Shown in pieces: positions 8,652 through 16,441 of a DNA stretch of 58,531 nt. A model generated the notes under the pieces. It ran no database searches, was not told where the DNA came from, and saw only the letters and a program-made list of their open reading frames with translations. The first letter of the stretch is position 1, and each line of letters begins with the position of its first letter. A program made the position numbers and the translations under genes. Origin of the DNA: Treponema sp. (GTDB taxonomy: Bacteria > Spirochaetota > Spirochaetia > Treponematales > Breznakiellaceae); NCBI GenBank assembly GCA_031283105.1, contig JAITCL010000040.1:1-58531 (forward strand), in the 5' to 3' direction.

Positions 8652-9335
8652 ATGAAATTACGTTTTTTTATATTGATTTTGGCGGTTCTGGCGGTTATTC
8701 CGGTTAATGCGCAGGAAATCATCACCGCGGAACGCTATCTGAAAATGGTCTCGGAGCGTTATGGTTCAATCAGGGATTATGAGGCCCATATCGTCATTCA
8801 TTCGGGCAGCAGTGAAATGGCCGGTAATGTAAGCTACCTTTCCCCTTCTTTTCTCAGAATAGATTTTACCAAGCCCGCGGATCAGGTCATTGTGTTTAAT
8901 GGGGAGCTTTTAACCGTGTACTTGCCCGAATATCGCGCGATACTCAACCAAACCATTACCCCCGGCCGCCGTCCGGCTTCCGGGGCTTCTTTGGCAAGCG
9001 CCCAGGGTCTTGCCCTGCTCGAGCGCAACTATGTCGCTTCTTTTGTGACCGGCCCCGATCCGGTGGCTCTTCAGGGAAGCCCGCAGGAGGAAGTTGTCAG
9101 ACTGCGGCTTGCCCGGCGTAATATCTCGGAAGGTTTTCGTGAAATTATTTTAAGCATTAATCCCGCCACAAAAACTATCCGCCGTATTGAGGGGCGTACC
9201 ATTGCCGACAGTCTGGTTCAGTTTGATTTCACCAATATCAAGACCAATCAGGGAATCCCCGAAATGCGCTTTATTTATGATTCACCGGCGTCAGCGAATG
9301 TGTACAATAATTTTCTGTTCAGGGAAGTAGATTAG
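8652..9335 (+). CDS. LolA-like outer-membrane lipoprotein carrier
   Basis: The 227-residue protein has a cleavable signal peptide (residues 1-20, ending VNAQE). The body shows the LolA/LolB beta-sheet pattern: SIRDYEAHIVI, GNVSYLSPSFLRIDFTKPADQVIVFNGELL and RRIEGRTIADSLVQFDFTNI. LolA-type carriers accept lipoproteins in the periplasm. The start is an ATG preceded by agggaaagc. The gene is nine bases ahead of the RodZ-like gene and forms an operon with it and rimO. About 265 bases upstream (8387-8651) hold only the inverted repeat above and small palindromes such as ggtgacagtcacc. Confidence 0.8.
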   Translation: MKLRFFILILAVLAVIPVNAQEIITAERYLKMVSERYGSIRDYEAHIVIHSGSSEMAGNVSYLSPSFLRIDFTKPADQVIVFNGELLTVYLPEYRAILNQTITPGRRPASGASLASAQGLALLERNYVASFVTGPDPVALQGSPQEEVVRLRLARRNISEGFREIILSINPATKTIRRIEGRTIADSLVQFDFTNIKTNQGIPEMRFIYDSPASANVYNNFLFREVD

Positions 9336-9344
9336 GAGCAAGCA

Positions 9345-10445
9345 ATGGAATCTCTGGGTGAAAAATTAAAGACTGCCCGCGAAGGGAAAGGCCTGGACTA
9401 TGATCAGGCAAGCAAGGATACCAAAATAGCCGTACGGTACCTCAAGGCGCTTGAAGGTGAAGATTTTTCCGGCTTTCCCGGCGAAACGTATCTTACCGGT
9501 TTTTTGAGAAATTACGGATCGTATCTTGATCTTGATGTTCAGGAGCTTCTTGGCCTGTACCGTGCGCTGAAAATACAGGAACAGCCGATTCCGGTTGACC
9601 AGCTTTTGAGGCATCCTTCGCTGGCGCCCAAAATCGCCGTTGGCGCGGCGCTGGTTATTCTTGCGCTGGGCATAGTTGGGGGCGGGATATATTTTATAAT
9701 GACCCACTCCCCCCGGCCGGGCATTGCCGCGCCGGTTCCCCGTGCGCCGGTTGAATATACCATGAGCGGGGACAGTTTTGAGCATCGTTTTTACCGGGGC
9801 GATACGATTCTTATTCCCACCGGCGGGGACGGGCAGAATCTTTTAAAGCTGGAATTGCAGAGTCTGGAAGAGGCGGTAACCATCCGTACGCCGGGCGGCC
9901 CGATCATGCTTGATTTGAGTCAGGAGGCGAATATAAGCCTCGACAATAACGAAATATCCGGTCTGCTCATAAGCGCCGTGGATTATGTCAAAAACAATGC
10001 GGATATGGGTGTACTGCTCCATTTTGAGTTAAAGAGCGCGTCTACTCTTGCGGCAGCCCCCAATATAGAACTTATTGAAACAACCGGCGTTGCGGGGCAA
10101 TCCGCTTCCACGGTGATATTCTCATCGCCTAACCCGTATCCCTTTACCCTGCAATCCAATTTCCAGAACTACTGTATGTTCCGTTGGGAAATTCTTATGG
10201 AACGCGACCGCCGCGACCGTAACGAGCGCTATTTTCAGCGTTCCGATGAACTTAATATTCAGGCGCAGAACGGCATCCGCATTTGGGCTTCCAACGCCCA
10301 GGCCGCAAAATTCATGGTCATTGGCGGCGGCAGGTCTGTTCCTGTTGAGATTGGCGGCGCGGGCGAAGTAGTGGTGGCGGATATACGCTGGGTTCGTGAT
10401 GAAGAAAACCGCTACCGTTTGATAGTTGCCCGTGTTGAAGCCTGA
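9345..10445 (+). CDS. rodZ: RodZ-like helix-turn-helix membrane protein
   Basis: The layout is that of RodZ: an N-terminal HTH_25 domain (residues about 1-75, GEKLKTAREGKGLDYDQASKDT, KYLKALEG-type helix), a single membrane span (about 98-120, rich in Val/Ile/Gly) and a periplasmic C-terminal region of about 240 residues resembling DUF4115. RodZ ties MreB filaments to the membrane and controls cell shape. The ATG at 9345 follows aggagcaagca. The end overlaps the start of rimO by up to 20 bases, so translation is probably coupled. The C-terminal part is longer than in Escherichia and may be spirochaete-specific. Confidence 0.75.
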   Translation: MESLGEKLKTAREGKGLDYDQASKDTKIAVRYLKALEGEDFSGFPGETYLTGFLRNYGSYLDLDVQELLGLYRALKIQEQPIPVDQLLRHPSLAPKIAVGAALVILALGIVGGGIYFIMTHSPRPGIAAPVPRAPVEYTMSGDSFEHRFYRGDTILIPTGGDGQNLLKLELQSLEEAVTIRTPGGPIMLDLSQEANISLDNNEISGLLISAVDYVKNNADMGVLLHFELKSASTLAAAPNIELIETTGVAGQSASTVIFSSPNPYPFTLQSNFQNYCMFRWEILMERDRRDRNERYFQRSDELNIQAQNGIRIWASNAQAAKFMVIGGGRSVPVEIGGAGEVVVADIRWVRDEENRYRLIVARVEA

Positions 10446-11796
10446 ATCTGCGTTGCGGTACTATGTAGACCCTTTCGGCTGCGTAAAGAATCAGGTCGAT
10501 GCCGAAAATATGATGCTGCATCTTGACAACGCGGGCTGGACTGCCGCGCAAGATGCTGCGGATGCCGGCCTTATTATTGTCAATTCATGCGGATTTATTG
10601 AAAGCGCAAAACAGGAATCGATCAATGCGGTTCTGGGCTGGCGCAAATTGTACCCCGGCAAAAAAATTCTGTTATCCGGCTGCCTTGCGCAGCGTTACGC
10701 GCAAGAACTCGCCCAATCCCTGCCTGAGGCGGACGGCTTTTTCGGCATTGATGATATTGCGAACATTGTTGAAAAAGCGGAATCGTTAACGGGGAACACA
10801 GGCCACAGGCCGTTGGCAAACGGCAATTCCTGTTCACCGTCTTCGCGTCCGCTTTTGTCATTGCCCGGTTCCGCGTATGTAAAAATCAGCGAGGGCTGCG
10901 ACAACCGCTGTACCTTTTGCGCCATTCCCCTTATCCGCGGCCCGCTTCGCTGCCGTACCCTGCCGGACATTGTAGATGAATGTAAAGGACTGCTGGCAAG
11001 GGGAATAAAAGAACTGTGCATCATTGGGCAGGATATTGGTTCGTACCGGTCGAATGGCGCGGGACTGCCGGAACTGCTCAATGCCATTGCGGAGATTTCA
11101 GGCGATTTTTGGGCGCGGTTATTGTACATACATCCCGATCATTTTCCCCTGCCCATTCTTGACGTTATGGAACGCGACCGGCGCTTTCTTCCCTATTTTG
11201 ACATTCCTTTCCAGCATGCGGCGCCGGGGATTCTTTCCGCGATGAACCGGCGCGGTACTGCGGAAACTTATATTTCGTTAGTTGAAACTATCCGCAGCCG
11301 GCTTCCCGCTTCCGTTATCCGCACGACGTTTCTGACAGGCTTTCCCGGCGAAACAGACGCCGATTTTGCGTCTTTGCTGGACTTTCAGGAAAAAATCCGC
11401 GCCGACTGGCTGGGTTGTTTTTCATATTCCCGCGAAGAGGGAACGCCCGCCTCTGCGATGAAGGGACAAGTTTCCAAAAAAATTGCCGCCGGCAGACGGC
11501 GGGAAATTGAAGAGCGGCAGATTCCCATTACCGAAAAAAATATGGATCGCTTTGTCGGGCACAATCTTGACGTTCTGCTGGAGGAACAATTTTCAGGCAG
11601 CGCGGGAGACATTGAAAATGAAAACTTTACAGAAAACCTGTGGCTGGGACGCCTGTACTGCCATGCGCCGGAAGTTGACGGGGCTGCGGTAGTTGCAGGC
11701 GCGGCGGGCGGCGCGGAACCACAAGCCGGCAGTATCATTCCCTGCCGGGTGATTGCCCGCCGGGGTTTCGATTTGGAAGCGCGGCCATCAAATTGA
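10426..11796 (+). CDS. rimO: Ribosomal protein S12 methylthiotransferase RimO
   Basis: This is a radical-SAM methylthiotransferase that modifies an aspartate of ribosomal protein S12. The N-terminal UPF0004 domain binds the first cluster (DPFGCVKNQVDAE, VNSCGFI, LLSGCLAQRY). The radical-SAM motif is CDNRCTFCAIP. A TRAM-like C-terminal region follows. At 456 residues it is of normal length. DPFGCVKNQ and the S12-type spacing favour RimO over MiaB. The reported TTG start at 10426 lies inside rodZ; GTG 10432 and TTG 10435 are alternatives, and no start has a clear ribosome site, which fits coupling to rodZ. Confidence 0.9.
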   Translation: MPVLKPESALRYYVDPFGCVKNQVDAENMMLHLDNAGWTAAQDAADAGLIIVNSCGFIESAKQESINAVLGWRKLYPGKKILLSGCLAQRYAQELAQSLPEADGFFGIDDIANIVEKAESLTGNTGHRPLANGNSCSPSSRPLLSLPGSAYVKISEGCDNRCTFCAIPLIRGPLRCRTLPDIVDECKGLLARGIKELCIIGQDIGSYRSNGAGLPELLNAIAEISGDFWARLLYIHPDHFPLPILDVMERDRRFLPYFDIPFQHAAPGILSAMNRRGTAETYISLVETIRSRLPASVIRTTFLTGFPGETDADFASLLDFQEKIRADWLGCFSYSREEGTPASAMKGQVSKKIAAGRRREIEERQIPITEKNMDRFVGHNLDVLLEEQFSGSAGDIENENFTENLWLGRLYCHAPEVDGAAVVAGAAGGAEPQAGSIIPCRVIARRGFDLEARPSN

Positions 11797-11817
11797 CGAC
11801 AAACTGTTTTGAAGGTA

Positions 11818-11851
11818 GTCTGTGTATAATGTGTCTACATTATAAACAAAC
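11818..11851. repeat. 34-bp palindromic repeat, copy 1
   Basis: The sequence gtctgtgtataatg, tgtcta, cattataaacaaac forms two 14-base arms around a six-base centre. Flanking bases aaggta on the left and tct on the right also match the second copy at 33983-34016. This copy lies between the convergent rimO and YARHG genes. It is AT-rich and has no T-run, so it is a poor terminator; a dispersed repeat or an operator is more likely. Confidence 0.7.
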
Positions 11852-11852
11852 T

Positions 11853-12680
11853 CTAATTAGTTAAATATTCGAATAATTTTTTTTGATATTTATCCAATAT
11901 TTCTGCGCTGTTTATCACTTCATTATCAGGCTTATACCATAGTAATTTTGAAAAATAATTTATCCATTCTGTCGTTTTAAACTCATATCCATGTAAAGCG
12001 AACATTGCATTTACTATTATCCTTTTATCATAAGCGCTTAATCCGTCTATATATTTTAAGATGTCATTGTCCCTTAAACCTGTTCTGGCGATAGAAATTT
12101 TTATATCTTCTCTCCATTCATATTCTATCAGCCAGGCAGGAGACGGCAGTGGATGCATTGTATAGTGATATTTTATTGGATAGTTTAGTTCATAATCCCA
12201 TATAATTACAGGTAATGGAGGATCAGCGGGTATTTGTATTTCATTATTTGCCAATTGTAATCCAATACAATGAGCATTATTAAAATGGGATGACTTTCTG
12301 TTTAACTCCAATAACCATCCATTGAATTTTATATGTGAATATCCTGTTTCAGAAAAGTCATAAAATATAATACTATCATTTGCTTTTACCAAACCGTTTT
12401 TATTGATTATTAAGTATTGAATTATTTTTTCATTATTTGATTTAATAATGACGGCATCCGTAATTGATAAAACGCTATTATTCGTATTTAATTGTCTGTT
12501 ATTATTGGGAATATAAAATAGAAAGGTCTTTGTTTTATTTCTATCCAGATTTAAATCTAAAAAGTTATAATCGCCCAAAAGACGATTATTATCAACATAT
12601 TGCCTGGCTATACTTAATTCATCAGAAAACAAACCCAAAGAAAGTCCCAATAATAAAGTTAAAAACGCATACTTTTTCAT
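11853..12680 (-). CDS. Secreted protein with C-terminal YARHG domain
   Basis: The frame is open from 12698, but ATG 12680 is better: it follows a GGGGAG ribosome site and begins with a classic signal peptide (MKKYAFLTLLLGLSLGLFS). The C-terminal 70 residues match the extracellular YARHG domain: a basic NAMFALHGYEF motif, then YFSKLLWYKP. The function of YARHG is unknown. The protein is AT-rich compared with its neighbours and Asn-rich, which suggests separate ancestry. It begins about 18 bases after the end of addA on the same strand and could be read from the same transcript. Some 160 residues between signal and YARHG match nothing I recognise. Confidence 0.7.
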   Translation of the reverse strand: MKKYAFLTLLLGLSLGLFSDELSIARQYVDNNRLLGDYNFLDLNLDRNKTKTFLFYIPNNNRQLNTNNSVLSITDAVIIKSNNEKIIQYLIINKNGLVKANDSIIFYDFSETGYSHIKFNGWLLELNRKSSHFNNAHCIGLQLANNEIQIPADPPLPVIIWDYELNYPIKYHYTMHPLPSPAWLIEYEWREDIKISIARTGLRDNDILKYIDGLSAYDKRIIVNAMFALHGYEFKTTEWINYFSKLLWYKPDNEVINSAEILDKYQKKLFEYLTN

Positions 12681-12697
12681 TTTATCTCCCCTTCTCA

Positions 12698-15600
12698 TTA
12701 CTTACTAATAGCCCTTTCCAGATTAAAGCCCCTTGCCTGCCCGGTTACATCAACAGCGTGGCCGGAACGCAGATAGTAAAGCCATATTGTGCATTTTTTG
12801 TTTGCCGGAACGGCAAAAAGTTCCGTCGCCGCCCGGTAATAGCAGGCCATTTGCGGAATATGTTCCCCCGGAAATTCCTGGTTGTCGGTTTTGAAATCCA
12901 CCACATAAACCGTCTGCCCGTCTTCAAAAATCAGGTCAATGGTTCCGTTAAAAAAGAATTCTTCTTTATTGGCGTATATCAGGCTGCGGAACGCAAATTC
13001 GCTTCTGCGGCTTTTTGCTTTTTTGGCGATGATTCCCAACGGCGAACGGACAAAACGCAGCGCAAGCTCTTTCCCCGCGTCAAGAAAAGTATCGGCGTCC
13101 GCGGGGCTTAAAAGCCCCGCGAGATTGGGTGGTATAACGGCCTTCTGTCCGGACAACTGCGCTTCAACGCATATATGGGCAATGGTTCCAAAACTGCCGG
13201 AATTGAATTTCTCGCCTTCTTCTCCGCTTTGTTTCGCGTAACGGACAAGCAGCGTATTCACCTTGTCAAAAATATCGGCGGCATGACCGCCTGAATATTC
13301 CCTGCTTACGATAAAATTACCCGGAAGAATGCCGTTTACCGCGGCATCAAGCAGTGATGCCGGTGAAAAATGTCTTTTACTTACATCGGGAGTCCCTATC
13401 ATATCCGCGCGACGGTAAAAAATTTCCACTTTTTTGAGAAAGGTACTCAACCCTTTTTGATCGTTGGGAAACAGGGAACCATGCTGTTCGGCATTACGCA
13501 TATACTGTTCACTGTATACCGGAATTTTTTCTATATTGAAGAAGGATGCCGCAGTACCTGCGGATGCCGAGAGCCCCTCCTGTGGTATATGAGCGCCCAA
13601 CGCGGGAAGGCATAAGCCGAAAAAGGTACTGCCCTCAAGAATGGTATCGCCCGTAATGGGATTCTTTCCTTCCGCCCTTTCCCTTTTTTTATCGATAAAT
13701 TGTTTACAGAGCAGGGAAAAGTCCCCGGCATTTAATTCCGGGGCATCTGATGCCGCATCTTCATTATCAATGCCCAGATATTTGCTTATTCCCAGACAGC
13801 CGCTGAGGTACAGTTCATTTTCCGCCCGTGTCATGCCCACATACAAAAGGCGGCGCAGTTCCGCTGTGCTTTTTCCCCTTTCAACAGCAACCGAACGTTC
13901 CCAAAAATAATTACGTTTTACCTCTTTGAATTTTTTAAAATCAGGGGGGAGGGGAGGAGTAACGGTAAGGCCAAATTCATCGGTATCAAAAACATCGTCG
14001 CTGTAATCGCTCTTACCCTGTTTATCGCAGCAACAGATGAACACCACCGGAAATTCCAGCCCCTTGCTTTTATGTATGGTGATAAGATGTACCGCGCTGG
14101 CGCGGACGCCTTGCCGTTCCAGCGGTATTTCAATATCGCTGAGACGCTTTCCGGATTTGCCCAATTCCTGAATAGTGTCAACAAACGCCGCAAGGGTTTT
14201 GTTTTCTCCGTCAGCCTTTGCCGCCAGATGAAAAAGATAATCGTACATTTCGCGGTATGCGGCAGTTTTGGGATTCCATTCGGTTTCGTAACGATAGCCT
14301 TCATTATACCATAGTTCGCTGACCAGCGCGCTAATGCTCTCCGTACAGGCGCTGTGAAGAATCTTTTGGTAGACGCGCTGGCCGTGGCTGTATTTTTGAC
14401 GGTCTTCTTCGCCTAACAGGGAGAGCGGTTCATTGCCAAAGGGACCGGAAGAATTGTCCATGTCTGCAAGGCAGACGGTAAGAGCGGAGAAGGAAAGGCC
14501 GGCAAAAGGTGAGCGCAGCATCTGCGCGTAGGCCGCTCTGTCTTTCGGATAGACGGCAAGCCTGAGAACCGACATAAGATCGTTTACCGGGCCGCCGTAA
14601 AAAAAGCCGTTCAAGTCTTCGCTGGCGTAGGGAATGTTGAGCAGCATGAGGTGTTTTTCAAAAAGATACTGCGGTTTGCGGCTGCGAAACAGAATAGCAA
14701 TGTCGTGGGGCTGGTATTTTTGTTTGCCGTCCGCGTCTTTTTCCTGCAGCAGCGTATTGATGCGTTCGGCGATATAACGCGCTTCATTTTCTACCGGCGA
14801 CAGGATAACCGTTTTATCATCGGTAAATTCTTTTGCGTCTTGTTTGTCGAGTATGCACAGCGTCAGTTTTCCCTGAGTTTTTTTGTCAGCCCGCAGCGGC
14901 GCAAATGACGCCTCATAAGCGGGCAGAGAAGATGACGCGGCAAAAACAGCGGGGTTTTCCGCAAGGGGTTTTTCCCCTTCAGGGTCAAATTCACTTCCGC
15001 CGAAAATTGCGTTGAACGCGCCGATTAACAGCGGGGCGGAACGGTAGTTGGTTTTTAGGGGAAGGTCGCCGCTGCCGAGTTCTTGCGCTAATGCGCGGAA
15101 CACCGAAACATCGGCGCCGCGAAAACGGTATATGGACTGTTTTTCATCTCCCACAAAAAAAAGTTTTCCCTCGGACAAATTCTGCGCGGGCGGAACGGCG
15201 TTATTGGTAATTTCCGGTTTTTCCGCCAGCATAAAAAGCAGGTCTTTTTGCAGTTCGTTGTTGTCCTGAAATTCATCAATCATTATTGCTTTGAAAGATT
15301 CTTTTTCGCAGTGCCGTATGTCAGGCTGTTCCATAAGAATTGTTTTTGCAAGGCGGGCGACATCATGGTATGTCAGAATTCCCTCTGACCTTTTGCGGTT
15401 AAGGTAACGCTGTTGAAGTTCGGACAAAAGCATTAACACCGAATATATCAGCCCCGACTGTATGCAAAATACCGCCAGCGAGGAAAATTGGGCATATAAA
15501 ACCTTTAATTCTTTTATTGATTCTTTTACCGGATTCTTCAGCGGATAACCCTTCCTCAGGTCAAGGCTGCATATTGATGAAAGAAATGTAAGAACGTCAA

Positions 15601-16441
15601 AGACCGCCTTGTGCTGCGGATGAGACTCCGCCCATTCAATGGCGGAATCATGGGGCATTACCGCCAGTTGGTCAAAAAAAATGCGAAGTTCCCGCTCATC
15701 GGGAAAAACAATGTTACCCGCCGTAAATTGGCTTAAAATGGGGGCAAGCTCGTAAAGATATTTTTCATTTCCGTCATACGCTTCGGCAAGCTCACGAAGT
15801 TTTGCGATAATAAGCCTGTTTTGAATTTTCCATTCCCCGCAGATGAGGGAAAACTGGCTGTCAATATCCTGTTTCAGGTTGGAAGATGAATCAAAATGGG
15901 TAAAATTGATCAGGGCCGCGGCGAAAATATCCCTGGCAATGAACATGGGATTTTTATGGGGGTAAAACCGTATTATTGCATGATGATTTCGCCTGTTGAT
16001 TAAAAAGGGCATGGCTTCATCAATGGCAAGCTGCCGGCAGCGGTCTTCATCAATAAGAAAGCCGGGATTTATGCCGTAACGGGTGGCGGCTTGTTTGACA
16101 ATGCCGGCGCAGTAGGAATCGAGAGTCTGAATACGCGCCTGGGTAAATTCATCAAGGGCCTGCCGCGCCAACGCGCCTTTTTCGCCGGTATCTTCACGGG
16201 CAATTTCGGCTAACAGCAGGTGAATACGCCGGTACATCTGGGCGGCGGCTTTTTTGGTAAAGGTAAGGGTAAGAATTTCCCTGACGCGGTATTTTTTTTC
16301 GGTTACCAGCCAGGCAAAACGGCTGGCAAGAACCAGGGTTTTTCCCGAGCCCGCGCCCGCGGCAATCACCGCATTGTTGGTACAGTAAGCGGCATCGCTT
16401 TGCTCTTTGTTGAGTGCCGTTTTTTTGATGTCAGATTCCAT
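12698..16441 (-). CDS. addA: ATP-dependent helicase/nuclease subunit A (AddA-like)
   Basis: This is a UvrD/RecB-family helicase with a C-terminal nuclease, the motor of a double-strand-break resecting complex. Visible motifs are Walker A (AAGAGSGKT) near residue 27, Walker B (MIDEFQDNN), GDEKQSIYRFRGAD (motif III), TIHKSKGLEFPVVF and LYVGMTRAENELY (motifs V and VI). The nuclease motif is NGTIDLIF...VVDFKTDNQEF. The frame is open to 16588, but ATG 16441 (MESDIKKTALNKEQ) fits the family start; it overlaps the end of the partner gene by 11 bases, which implies coupled translation. At about 1247 residues the length is normal. Confidence 0.9.
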   Translation of the reverse strand: MESDIKKTALNKEQSDAAYCTNNAVIAAGAGSGKTLVLASRFAWLVTEKKYRVREILTLTFTKKAAAQMYRRIHLLLAEIAREDTGEKGALARQALDEFTQARIQTLDSYCAGIVKQAATRYGINPGFLIDEDRCRQLAIDEAMPFLINRRNHHAIIRFYPHKNPMFIARDIFAAALINFTHFDSSSNLKQDIDSQFSLICGEWKIQNRLIIAKLRELAEAYDGNEKYLYELAPILSQFTAGNIVFPDERELRIFFDQLAVMPHDSAIEWAESHPQHKAVFDVLTFLSSICSLDLRKGYPLKNPVKESIKELKVLYAQFSSLAVFCIQSGLIYSVLMLLSELQQRYLNRKRSEGILTYHDVARLAKTILMEQPDIRHCEKESFKAIMIDEFQDNNELQKDLLFMLAEKPEITNNAVPPAQNLSEGKLFFVGDEKQSIYRFRGADVSVFRALAQELGSGDLPLKTNYRSAPLLIGAFNAIFGGSEFDPEGEKPLAENPAVFAASSSLPAYEASFAPLRADKKTQGKLTLCILDKQDAKEFTDDKTVILSPVENEARYIAERINTLLQEKDADGKQKYQPHDIAILFRSRKPQYLFEKHLMLLNIPYASEDLNGFFYGGPVNDLMSVLRLAVYPKDRAAYAQMLRSPFAGLSFSALTVCLADMDNSSGPFGNEPLSLLGEEDRQKYSHGQRVYQKILHSACTESISALVSELWYNEGYRYETEWNPKTAAYREMYDYLFHLAAKADGENKTLAAFVDTIQELGKSGKRLSDIEIPLERQGVRASAVHLITIHKSKGLEFPVVFICCCDKQGKSDYSDDVFDTDEFGLTVTPPLPPDFKKFKEVKRNYFWERSVAVERGKSTAELRRLLYVGMTRAENELYLSGCLGISKYLGIDNEDAASDAPELNAGDFSLLCKQFIDKKRERAEGKNPITGDTILEGSTFFGLCLPALGAHIPQEGLSASAGTAASFFNIEKIPVYSEQYMRNAEQHGSLFPNDQKGLSTFLKKVEIFYRRADMIGTPDVSKRHFSPASLLDAAVNGILPGNFIVSREYSGGHAADIFDKVNTLLVRYAKQSGEEGEKFNSGSFGTIAHICVEAQLSGQKAVIPPNLAGLLSPADADTFLDAGKELALRFVRSPLGIIAKKAKSRRSEFAFRSLIYANKEEFFFNGTIDLIFEDGQTVYVVDFKTDNQEFPGEHIPQMACYYRAATELFAVPANKKCTIWLYYLRSGHAVDVTGQARGFNLERAISK